Source: Anagrus nilaparvatae (taxonomy: Eukaryota > Arthropoda > Insecta > Hymenoptera > Mymaridae). From it: a stretch of DNA of 64,000 bases. Location of the stretch: assembly GCA_022575985.1 (NCBI GenBank), contig JAKSXM010000007.1, positions 11,906,501 through 11,970,500 on the forward strand, read 5' to 3'. This document shows, one piece after another, positions 36,600 to 47,541 of the stretch. The notes below the pieces were generated by a model. The model ran no database searches, had not been told where the DNA came from, and was given only the letters and a program-made list of their open reading frames with translations. Position 1 is the first letter of the stretch. Each line of letters begins with the position of its first letter. The position numbers were made by a program, and so were the translations under genes.

Positions 36600-37145
36600 G
36601 GAGCACTTTAAAAGGTCGTTAAATAGAAAAAAAATCAGTTCAAGTTCAAAAATCACGAAGGGACAAAAAAAAGCCTTTACCGTACCCCCATGGATCTCCG
36701 ATTAAGAAGCGTTGTAATTAAATTATTAAAAACTTAGCAAGTTTCAATCATAAAAATACTTTACTTTCCAAACGGAAAAGTTTTTTTGTTCATTTGTCTA
36801 CGAATTATTTTAATTTTTCTATAAAAAAGCCTTTACCGTTCCTCTTTTTTTTAAAAATTATTGAATATTTTTAAAATTTACTTCCAAAACTCGTGTCATT
36901 GTTCTCTAAAACACATAAAGCCTAGAAAAATTCATATATTAAGGCCTTATGTAACGATTTTGGTTTTTAATGGTTTTAAGCTGTTTTTACCTTATAATTA
37001 TCAAAAAGCGTAATAAATTGATGTAAAAGGTTCGTTATGGTGATTTTTATGCAATACTGATGAATAGCTGTTGGTGAAAAAAGTCTAAAAAGCCTTATTT
37101 GGACTTTAAAAAAGGAATTTTTTATTTTTAGTTTTTGTAAGCTAC
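36600..37145. repeat. dispersed repeat, copy B
   Basis: Direct-orientation counterpart of 26625-27215, including AGCACTTTAAAAGGTCGTTA, GATCTCCGATTAAGAAGCGT and AAGGTTCGTTATGGTGATTT. It lacks the extra internal words of copy A. Confidence 0.85.
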
Positions 37146-37208
37146 TTTTTCAAAAAAAATGAAAACGAGCCATATAGGTGAAGAAAAAAAAATAAAATTA
37201 ATATTTAA

Positions 37209-37634
37209 GGTATTACAACACTAAAGTCGCCATTTTGTTTGTATTTTTTTCGATTTCTGAATTATCGACGCTACATACATATGTAAAATCGTATATGTAT
37301 TAGTATAATATTAGGTTGTTTATATACTTTTTATTTAATTATTTAATAATTAGGAAATGAAAAAAGTAAAAAAAATTGGAAATATAATCTTTGATCTTTT
37401 ATTTACCATATTATTTAAGTTTCATTAATCTGTGTAATCGTCATCATTCACAAGCTCCAAAGATGATTTTCCATAAGAGCAATGTTAAAATACCTACACT
37501 TTTTTCTTGATTAAATAATAATTAGGCAACCAAAGTTGTAAAAGAAAGTTTATTTTATTTCTTAAAGACTTTATCTTTATGTTGTATAAGTTTCATTCAT
37601 TTCTGTTATCATAAATTTTTAGTATTGTAACACC
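37209..37634. mobile_element. TTAA-flanked MITE (piggyBac-type)
   Basis: TTAA at 37205-37208 and 37635-37638. Ends are GGTATTACAACACTAAAG and TTTAGTATTGTAACACC, nearly perfect inverted repeats. The 426-bp body is AT-rich without a gene. Confidence 0.9.
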
Positions 37635-37974
37635 TTAAACATTATATATAGGCTTTTTTTGAAGAACCAAATAATTAATAGTTTTGTAATAAAAAGAAAT
37701 AATATCATAAAAAATTTCAAAATCTTGAAATAATTAATGTGGTTGTTTTAATATTATTAAATATTATTAAGGGAGGAAATTAAATTAGCAAATTCATTAC
37801 GGAAGGTTTTGAAGCCCTATTAAAAATACATAGAGCCATATGGGTCAAAATGGCCTATGCCGGCCTATGCCGCTGTAAACATGTTAATTGGTTTTTGCGA
37901 GGGTTTTTGAATCTGAAATTAATTAAACTCAAATTCAAACGCATCAAATTGGTTTAAAAGTGCTTTTAACGTGG

Positions 37975-38625
37975 AACATATGTTTATTAGGGTGTTTCTT
38001 ATTTCCCAAATTAACCGTAGAGAAAAATACTGGCTCGAATATGATACTTCAGTTAATAATACTATGTATTAAAAAAAAAAAAAAAAAAAATTACCTATAT
38101 GTTAATATAGTGTGCCGATTTGTAAATGACAATTGGTCAAAATCAGAAAAAAGGTTTTAAAAATGTTTTAGAAAGTTTATAGAAACCTTGCTAAAAACTT
38201 TTTACTATTAAAATGGTCTAAAAGCTTTTTAGTACCAAAATATCTAAAAAAAACTGTAAATTATACTATATTTTAGGATATTTGAACTTAATTTAAAATT
38301 TACAGTCATCTACAATGCAAATATCCACGACAATTGCAATTTGACAATTTTATTCTATTCTATTTGATATTTTGTTATTAACAAGCCTTCAGAACATTTT
38401 AGCAGTAAAAAGATTGTAGCAAGATTTCTAAAAGTTTTCTAAAACATTTTTAAAACCTTTTTCCTAATTTTTACCGATTTTCATTTGCAAATTGGCACAC
38501 TACATTAAATTGTACGTCAAAATAATTTTTTTGGAGTTTAGTTTTATGACCTGAAGTATTATATTTGGTTCAGTATTTTTGTCTACTGTCAGTTTTTGAA
38601 ATGAAAAACATCCTAATATTTATAG
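37975..38625. mobile_element. 650-bp fold-back element
   Basis: The left arm from about 37977 (TTATTAGGGTGTTTCTTATT) to 38240 is mirrored by 38380-38625 (ATGAAAAACATCCTAATATT). Shared internal words are AAAAATACTG, GATACTTCAG/CTGAAGTATTA and AGTGTGCCGATTT/AAATTGGCACACT. The centre is about 140 bp. An open frame inside it (37960-38160) is incidental. Confidence 0.82.
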
Positions 38626-39300
38626 ACGGGGGGGGGGTACTTCAAGCATATAATTTGGAGGGGGGCTCAAATGGACTTTGAATAATTTCCATTTAGGAGC
38701 TTAAAATAATCCAAGTTTAGGGACTTAAAATAAATCAGGTTTAGGGACTTAAAATAAGTTCGATAAAGGGTTCTAGAATAATAAGGATTTTAAGAGCTTA
38801 AATTTACATGAGTGCCAATCATTATCCTAGAATACTATTTATTTAATGGCTACATAATACTAGCGGTGATTGAAAGTATATGTTCCATCTTTGTTGTTTG
38901 TGAGTTCAGAAATTGGTTGTGAGTTTTTTCATATTATACTTATAGTATTTCGATTTATAATAAAAATATAAACTAGCTGATGGAATGTCCAAACTGGAAT
39001 TTTTGCATATAAGTAATTCTTAGTGAAACTTTACTAAAGGGAAGGTGAACATTTGGGATTTTCATAAAACCAATTTAAATGGATTTAGTGCGCAGAATTA
39101 TCATTTCATACAAATTTTTAAGCTTCTAGATTGAAAGCTTTCGAAATGTCAGCTGTTTTTCAATTTAAAAATTTTTTCAAAGTTGCTAGAAAAATGTGAG
39201 CTAATTTTGCGGTTTTCCTTAGTTTCATTTCTGTTGGCAATATTTTCTAAAAATTAGTTCCAGAATTCAGAGTAGCACATAAAAGTATATTTTTAAACTT
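38626..39300. other. intergenic DNA with a short tandem repeat
   Basis: At 38690-38785 a unit of about 22-24 bp (TTTAGGGACTTAAAATAA and variants) is repeated four times. It is preceded by poly(G) at 38629-38637 and a G-rich word. Nothing else recognised. Confidence 0.6.
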
Positions 39301-39344
39301 TTTTGGCAATATTCAAAGTCAATGAAGCTCATAAAAAAGTATTT

Positions 39345-39545
39345 TTCATGACAAGCTGCAAAAAAGATCTACTTTCTTACTTTCGAGCGATCTTTTTTTC
39401 GCTTTTAATGAAAAACTATGTGTTTAACACGGGAAAAAATGTAGGACATTTTACTTTCAATGCTGTTTGGCTCGTTTGCTGCGCTCACTCGTGCATACAA
39501 CTGCATTGCAAGCCAAATCCTATTTTTTTCCCTTGTTGAAGAAAT
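39345..39545. repeat. dispersed repeat, inverted copy of 25405-25605
   Basis: Reverse complement of the block near 25.5 kb, with TTTTTCGCTTTTAATGAAAA, ACACGGGAAAAAATGTAGGA and CTCACTCGTGCATACAACTG. The 78-codon open frame over it is not conserved in the other copy. Confidence 0.8.
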
Positions 39546-40120
39546 AGATATTTTAGCAAAGGAAGTAATACGAGCAAACCCTTAGTTTCATTTCTGTTGG
39601 CAATATTTGTCAAATAATAGCTCAAAAACTATTCCCAGAATATAAAAAAAGTGCTCTTCTGTATTATGGAAATGATTTTTGAAAAAATATTGCCAAAATA
39701 AAATGAAAAGAACGTTTGCTCCTATAACTTTTTTTTCTCAAAAATTAACGTGTAAAAATGTTTTGGTAATTTTTAATATAATTTTAAATCCGATTATTAC
39801 TTAATATAATAAGTCTGTGTATTATATAAATTTGAATGATTATTTTATTTTAATTTAAAAATTAAAAAATATAAACCTCTTTAAAAATTAAAAAGTTGTG
39901 GGTTTTTTACGTTTGCTATAGGCTTTGGAGGAGTATAAATGATGATTTTATACAATATAAGACAAGAAATCATTTTTTTTTAAATGATGATTTATCTTTA
40001 ACTAGATGGCCATAATTGATGGCCAGTTTATGCCCCATCACCATGAATCATGGCCATAATATGGTGAAAATTATTCCTAGGGATTAAATTAATTTTATAA
40101 TGAAATTATAAAAAATGCTA
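39546..40120. other. AT-rich sequence left of a Helitron end
   Basis: No gene seen. It may be the body of the Helitron whose 3' terminus is at 40155. A short palindromic cluster of ATGGCCATAAT words lies at 40005-40065. Confidence 0.4.
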
Positions 40121-40128
40121 TTATTTTG

Positions 40129-40155
40129 CGCGCGCAGAGCGCGCGGCTATTCTAG
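40129..40155 (+). mobile_element. Helitron 3' terminus
   Basis: A 7-bp stem CGCGCGC-AGA-GCGCGCG (40129-40145) is followed ten bases later by CTAG at 40152-40155 and a T. This is the canonical Helitron 3' end. The element would extend leftward; its 5' end was not located. It differs from the array at 86-3140. Confidence 0.8.
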
Positions 40156-40269
40156 TTTTTAATAAAAATTAAACTTGCTACCTTTTTATATATTTTATAT
40201 AAAATTGTTAGAAAACAATATTTTAAAATTTGATACCTACCTGCATAACATTAATATTTTCTTACGTAC

Positions 40270-40412
40270 AAGCTACTAATACTGATTTAATTACCCAGGT
40301 TTGATTATATCATTGCACCAGCAAATGGGAGAAAATCCCAATGATTTGAATCCATCTCCAGAACAATAATTTTAAATTTTAATAATTGATAAATAAAAAT
40401 TAAATAATTTTT
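40270..40412 (+). pseudogene. decayed copy of the last Sgt exon
   Basis: The sequence matches 30350-30490: ACTAATACTGATTTAAT, CAAATGGGAGAAAATCCCAA, CCATCTCCAGAACAATAA, and the following 3'-UTR words TTTTAAATTTT and TTGATAAATAAAAATTAA. It includes exon 3 and the start of the UTR. It carries a small insertion that duplicates the GATTT word and shifts the frame, and the stop is TAA instead of TGA. Exons 1 and 2 are absent. Confidence 0.85.
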
Positions 40413-41538
40413 CAAAAATTTTATAAATTTACAAAAAAAAACATAAATTGCGGTATATATTTGATTTATAATTTATATGCGCCATTCTTAGTGAAACAAA
40501 AAGGAATTAGGTCTGGAATTTTACTAAATAAAGTTAAAAAAATAATTTCTCTTCATTTTCCTCTGAAGTTGATACTGCCATCAGTTTCTAGAAATACCTC
40601 AAAAAAACCGGAAAAACTAAAGAAAAATCCATTTTTTTTTAAATATGCAAATTTCTCAAAAAGCGGGAAATTATTTCCTTCATTCTTATTGGCCTTAAAG
40701 CTCCAGTTTTCCTATATTATGTACTTTTTATTCGGTAATCAAGTTTTGCATCAATATTAGGTCAATTATTAATGTTACCAATCATTTGGAAAAGAAAGTT
40801 CCAAAAAAGCCCTTATAATAGCCGTCAGTATTTTTTGCTAAGTGATATTTAATTTCATCAGTAATTTAGAATTCAAAGAATTTTTCAAAATAACTATTAT
40901 GCATATATAGGTGTAATATAAATTTTTATTTCAATATAGTAACTAGTATTATATAAACAGTTTAACAATCTTTTTTATATCATGTTAACAATTAAACAAA
41001 AACGTACTTTACATTGATTTATAAATATGTATTTATCGAATAGAGTCGAATAATTATTTTTACTTAAGATAAGTATTAAAAAAAACGTATAGAATTTTTA
41101 CAGGAATCTGCGAAAAAGGGATTAAGTCGTGACATAGAAAAATATAAGTCAAACTTATGCATACACCTATTTTTGTATCGTATGGTACTTAAAATTTGTG
41201 CTCTTTAATTTTACTTCTGATTTTTATTACTATTATTATGCAATAATTTTCAAGAATTCAAGCAAATTTTAAGCATGAAGATTTCATACACTGCAACTTC
41301 AAATTGATACACACACTGTTATGTGTATCCGCTTAAATTTTCAAGCAAATTAAGTACCTTAAAGCAAATGTAAAAGTTTCTATTTGAAAATTCAAGCAAA
41401 GGAACCTGACAATGCGCATACCAACTATAAAATACTGTGTTAATTAAAAAATTGTGCATATTTATTATGCATAATAATTTTCACTAATTATTTACACCAT
41501 TGATTTAAATTTTTTTCCTGCTCATATAGAATCCAATA
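40413..41538. other. AT-rich intergenic DNA
   Basis: No gene seen. An open frame at 40461-40760 is low-complexity and lysine-rich. Words AATTTTCAAGCAAATT recur at 41245-41400 in both orientations. Confidence 0.45.
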
Positions 41539-41859
41539 TACAGGCATCCCTTGTTATTCGCGGGGGTTACGTTCTGACAAAGTACCGCGGATAAAAAGAC
41601 ATTAGTCTTATGGGAAATGAAGGGTAACAGGTTCCGGAAGATTCAATGTACATTAGAAATGAATATAATAATTAAAAAAATTTTTTTCAACAAAACAAAT
41701 TTCTTTACAAAAATTTAATTATGAATTATATACTGCCGTTTATTAGTTTTTTTTGAAAAAACTGAGTAAATGAGTTTGTTTGGATCGCCGCAATATATCT
41801 TTGTAAAGTTCTTGATAAATTTCAACTGTTTGTTCACAATTGTGTTTAAATTGTAAGCT

Positions 41860-42030
41860 TCTGGTCATGATGCGTAGCTATATCAACGGCATTTTGTAAG
41901 GAATTCATGATTTCAATAATTGTTTTCCCATTGATTGGAGTGACAGAAGGAGATTCTTCGGTTTGCTTTCCGCGCTCAGCTTGGTTTTTCTTTAGAAGTT
42001 TTTGGCGATTTTTTTACACTTGGTGACATT
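41860..42030 (-). pseudogene. possible Tigger-type transposase C-terminal remnant
   Basis: On the minus strand one frame stays open for about 50 codons (KNQAERGKQTEESPSV, GKTIIEIMNSLQNAVD) and ends in TAA. The position inside a pogo/Tigger-type element and the hydrophilic helical character fit a transposase tail, but no diagnostic motif is present. Confidence 0.4.
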
Positions 42031-43072
42031 GCACAATTTTAGTAGATTAATGTACAAAATAAAAAGGTTAGAAAAAAATTAATTTGTTTACGAGATTTTA
42101 ACAAGAGTGAACTTCGTCATTTTACGACTAAGATCACTCTCGATAAAATTTTTTAACCCATTAACGCCCAACCGACAATCCCTGGACACTCGCATATTTT
42201 TATATGAAAAAATTGAAATTTCGGGCCAAAAATGGTACCCAGTAGGTATTTAAGGCTGCTCTTTCCGAATCTGAAGTCCGTTTTCACGTACAACCCCTCA
42301 CGTAGAACCTTTAAAAACCTCAAAAAATAAAAGAAAAGTATTTTTTCCTGTTTTACCCCATTAGGGGGCACATTATGGGGGCGTAGGGGATGGACTTTTT
42401 AGGTACTTGAATACATTGAAATTTTCTACCTAAAAATGGTGTCTAATAGGTATTTTATGCTGCTCTTTCCGAATCTGAAGTCTGTTTTCACGTACTACCC
42501 TTCGGGGATGCGATATCAACCACCAAAGTGGGGTATGTTTTAAATGAATTATTGAACTTTCTTTATAATGTTATTTAGCCAATAAAAACAGTTGATTGTT
42601 ATAAAAAATTATTGCTAGAACCTTTAAAAACCTCAAAAAATAAAAGAAAGATATTTTTACCTGTTTTACCCCATTGGGGGGCACATTATGGGGGCGTGGG
42701 GGATGGACTTTTTATGTACTTTAATAAATTGAAATTTTTACCTAAAAATGGTGTGTAGTAGGTATTTTAGGCTGCTCTTTCCGAATCTGAAGTCTGTTTT
42801 CACGTACCACCCCTCGGGATTACGATATCAACCCTTAAAATGGGGTAAATTGTAAATATACTTTTAAAGATTTTTTCGATTTAAAACTTGGAAAAGTGGT
42901 TGTTCTTTAAAAAAAATATTTAAACGAACTGTGAAAAATGTCAATAAATCACGTGCATATCGAAATACCTCATTTCAACCCCTGAGAGGGGTAGTAGTGG
43001 GGCGAACTTTATAATTAAACAAGATTATAATTTTTAGGTCTAAAATTGGTGTCTAGTACACTGTTAAAAATA

Positions 43073-43312
43073 CCCGATGGTAAATTTACGAAATAATCGT
43101 AAAATTACGATTTTGTCGTAAAGTTACTAAAAAAATCGTAAATTTACCATTTAAATCGTAATTTTACGATCGATCGTAAATTTACGATTTTTTTGTAATT
43201 TTACGATTTTGATATCGTAAATTTACGACAAATTCGTAATATTACCACCAAATCGTAAATTTACGATTTTTATGGTAAATTTACGATTTTGCATTTGTAA
43301 ATTTACGACTGC
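43073..43312. repeat. TCGTAAATTTACGA word block, left arm
   Basis: About 240 bp made almost only of palindromic words CGTAAATTTACG, CGTAATTTTACG, GGTAAATTTACG and the centre ACGATCGATCGT. The mirror block is at 47302-47541. It forms the subterminal region of the innermost element. Confidence 0.92.
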
Positions 43313-44344
43313 CAGATTTGAGTATTTATAAGCCTGAAAACTACATTTCCGAAACTAAGGGGTGAGTACAAGTTTACCTTATTTTTTCGATCCTAAACTC
43401 ATATACGAGTAAAAACTAATTTTGGCATAAAATTTTTGTATTAACACTAAAATATCTAAATGGCATTAGAGAAGGTATTCTCATCTCAAAAGTTATTTTA
43501 AAGCCGTAAAAACTTTGTTTAGGAATTTCAAATTTTGTATACAAGCCACAATTGAAATGAACTAAAAAAAAATTTTAATATTAAATAAAGTTTTTAATAT
43601 CTAACATTTTTTACGTACATAAATATTAACAATTGTTTAACAAAAAAATTAGAATTCTTTTTTTTGATTTCTAAGTTAAAAAATCTAAGGCAAAAGAGGA
43701 AAAAGTTAATTAAATTCAAATAAAAAATTTCGGAGCTTAAAAAAGGAGAGAAAATAAAAATCACTAAAAATATGCTGTATTTTTGTAAAAGATTTTACAA
43801 GTGGAGTTCAATACATTCGGAAAACCAAATTACACCAAATGTTTATGGATAAGTTTATTATGTTGAAAAAACATGCTGACTACCCTCCGTTCATTCCAAT
43901 GGGCCTTCTGGGCCTAGAAACGCAGGGCTCAATGTTATAAAATAGGGTTTTTTTTGGGAATTTTCAACAAAACGCCAAAATCTCACAAGTTAACCAAATT
44001 AATATCATTATTTCTTTCATCACTATAGCCAATTAACCAAATGGTCATTTTTGGCTAAAAATGACCAATTTTAAATTGCTGCCAAATTTGTAATTTTTGA
44101 CATAAATGGGTTTTTTAGGTCTCAAAAAATTTGTACAAGCTTCAAGTTTCCAAAAATTTTTTATTCGTCTCATTTCCGTGATTCGTTTTTGAGAAATGGC
44201 TCCAAAAGATTTCCAAAACTTCTTTATTTTACCCTTTTCAATTATTTGTTAACTAGATATGATAATTTGAAGTCACAGTCCCAATTTTACGATTATTTAA
44301 AAAAGCTTATTTTTAATTAGTATAGGCCTGGAGCATGGTTTTAT

Positions 44345-45626
44345 TTGCGATTTTTTTTGAAAACATGTCCATGGAATTTTTCGACGGTAATTTTAGTTTT
44401 TGGGGTCGCTGATTCCAAATCCGAAGTCCGTCCTAACCTGGTCCAATTTCGCGTAATTACCCATTTTAGGTCATTTTTAATGTTTTTTTGCCATTTTTTG
44501 TTAAAATTTTTAATATATTACCATTTTTCTCACACTACACTAATGTTTTTTGGGTTTCTATACCTAATTATCATATAATATAGTATATCTACTCATACAA
44601 AAAAAAATGGTAGCCCATAATAGGAATTCTTAGGCTATTTTTCACGCTTTTTGGGCTAATTTTAGCTATTTTTATGAAATAATATCAATTTTTATCTACA
44701 GCTTTTGTTTTTTGAGTATTTTAAGGTAGTTAAATACAAATATTATTTTTAATTTATCTAAAAACGCCGCAGAAGCTCATAAATAGGCAGTTATAGGCTG
44801 TTTTTAACGTTTTTGGGGTAATTTAAGCTATTTTTATGAAATAATACCAAATTTTTTCTACAGCTTGTGGCTTTCGGGTCACTAAACGCAAATAACACAT
44901 TTTTTTTTAAACAAATAATGTCCAGTGGCCCATAATAGGCGATTCACGGGTATTCTCATCCTTTTAATGGTATTTTATAATACGTTACTTTTTTTAAACG
45001 AGTAGTGTTATAAATTTATAATTTTATAATTACAAAAAACGGACTACTAGCCCACAATAGGCAGTTTTGGATTAAATTTTCAGAATTTAAAAAAAATAGT
45101 TTTAATACTTGCAAATGTTTTGTCCGTTTTTGTAATTATAAAATTATAATTATAAAATTATAAATTCATAAACAGCCTATAAGTGCCTATTATGGGCTAC
45201 TACGGCGTTTTTAGATAAATTAAAAATAATATTTGTATTTAGCTACCTTAAAATACTCAAAAAACAGAAGCTGTAGATAAAAATTGGTATTATTTCATAA
45301 AAATAGCTAAAATTAGCCCAAAAAGCGTGAAAAATAGCCTAAGAATCCCTATTATGGGCTACCATTTTTTTTGTATGAGTAGATATACTATATTATATGA
45401 TAATTAGGTATAGAAACCCAAAAAACATTAGTTTAGTGTGAGAAAAATGGTAATATATTAAAAATTTTAACAAAAAATGGCAAAAAAACATTAAAAATGA
45501 CCTAAAATGGGTAATTACGCGAAATTGGACCAGGTTAGGACGGACTTCGGATTTGGAATCAGCGACCCCAAAAACTAAAATTACCGTCGAAAAATTCCAT
45601 GGCCATGCTTTCAAAAAAAATCGCAA
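44345..45626. repeat. near-identical inner arms of the palindrome
   Basis: 44345-44578 and 45393-45626 are inverted copies differing at only a handful of positions over 234 bp. Both read as a 77-codon open frame on opposite strands, an expected mirror effect with no recognisable domain. Arms continue inward to 44806 and 45168 (AACGCCG near 44764 and CGGCGTT near 45204). Confidence 0.85.
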
Positions 45627-47301
45627 ATAAAACCATGCTCCAGGCCTATACTAAATGTTAACTTTGAAGAGCCATTTCTCAAAAACGAATCACGGAAATG
45701 AGACGAATAAAAAATTTTTGGAAACTTGAAGCTTGTACAAATTTTTTCAGAACTATAAAATCCATTTACGTCAGAAATTACAAATTTGGCAGCAGTTTAA
45801 AAATTAGTTGTTTTTAGCAAAAAATGACTACTATTTGGTTAATTGGCTATAGTGATGAAAGAATTAGTGGTAAAAAATTTTGGTTTATGGCGTATGAAAG
45901 GTGACACTTATACCAAAAGAATAAAACCAACCAAAAATGTTTTGGTTAACATGGGAAGTTGTAGCGTTATATTGAAAATAACCAAAAAACCCTATTTTAT
46001 AACATTGAACCCTGCGTTTCTAGGCCTAGAACGCCCATTGGAATTAACCGAGGGTAGTCGGCATGTTTTTTCAACATAATAAACTCGTTCATAACCATTT
46101 GGTGTAATTTAGTGTTCCAAATGTATTGAAATCCCCTTGTTAATCGATTACCACCGGCGCGGCCAAAACGTACCACTTTATTATAATTCTGAAACTTCTT
46201 TATATTATTAGCTCTAAATTTATATCTAGGGGTTTTTGAGATTGCTGATTTCAAATATGAACTCAAAAAAATCATAAAATTTCATCTAGGGGTGAAAAAT
46301 TAGGGTAAAAAGGGGTGAAAAATCAATTTTTATAAAAGGTTTTATTTTTACTTGAAAAACTGTATCCTGGGCTTCTGACGTTGCTTATTTCAAATATGAC
46401 CATAAAAAAAAATCATTAAACTTCATCAAGGGGTGGAAATTATAGTAAAAAACAATTTCTCATAAAAGTTAGATATTAATTTTAAAATTTCAGAAAAGTT
46501 CTTTTTCAAATATGATTTTTCATATTATTTTTATTCTCACATATGAGTGTATTCTCATTTTTTATTGTAGGAACCCTTTACGTTATTGGGATTCCGTTAC
46601 TATTATACTTTGTAATTACATAATCTTTATATTTGAAATAAACATTTCAGACAAACCTACATATTTAATTCAAAACTTTATATCAACGCTTTTGAAAAAA
46701 TTTTGATTTTTCTACCCAAAGGTTAATTTTTTTGTTTTTTTCATGTATAATCTGGATCTTGTGCAAAATTTAATCATTAAGACTATTTAATTTATAAGTA
46801 TATTTGTCTCAGATTAAAATTTTCAAAATTTAAGGTAAAAGAGAGCCAAGTGATTTTTATTTTCCCTTCTTTTTTAAGCTCCAAAAATTTTTATTTGAAT
46901 TTAATTAACTTTTTCCTCTTTTGCCTTAGATTTTTTAACTTAGAAATCAAAAAAAAGAATTCTAATTTTTTTGTTAAACAATTGTTAATATTTATGTACG
47001 TAAAAAATGTTAGATATTAAAAACTTTATTTAATATTAAAATTTTTTTTTAGTTCATTTCAATTGTGGCTTGTATACAAAATTTGAAATTCCTAAACAAA
47101 GTTTTTACGGCTTTAAAATAACTTTTGAGATGAGAATACCTTCTCTAATGCCATTTAGATATTTTAGTGTTAATACAAAAATTTTATGCCAAAATTAGTT
47201 TTTACTCGTATATGAGTTTAGGATCGAAAAAATAAGGTAAACTTGTACTCACCCCTTAGTTTCGGAAATGTAGTTTTCAGGCTTATAAATACTCAAATCT
47301 G

Positions 47302-47541
47302 GCAGTCGTAAATTTACAAATGCAAAATCGTAAATTTACCATAAAAATCGTAAATTTACGATTTGGTGGTAATATTACGAATTTGTCGTAAATTTACGAT
47401 ATCAAAATCGTAAAATTACAAAAAAATCGTAAATTTACGATCGATCGTAAAATTACGATTTAAATGGTAAATTTACGATTTTTTTAGTAACTTTACGACA
47501 AAATCGTAATTTTACGATTATTTCGTAAATTTACCATCGGG
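47302..47541. repeat. TCGTAAATTTACGA word block, right arm
   Basis: Reverse complement of 43073-43312 with very few differences, including the ACGATCGATCGT centre. Confidence 0.92.

Noticed and set aside
26862..36850. GCCTTTACCGTTCC words as a conserved regulatory motif
   Set aside because: They belong to the two dispersed repeat copies at 26625 and 36600, with a stray relic at 36282; nothing ties them to gene regulation.
37960..38160. 66-codon open frame
   Set aside because: It coincides with the left arm of a fold-back element and includes a poly(A)-encoded lysine run.
44345..45626. Two 77-codon proteins on opposite strands with nearly the same sequence
   Set aside because: They are the same arm sequence read twice because the region is an inverted repeat. 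Composition is hydrophobic and phenylalanine-rich and no start context or domain is evident.
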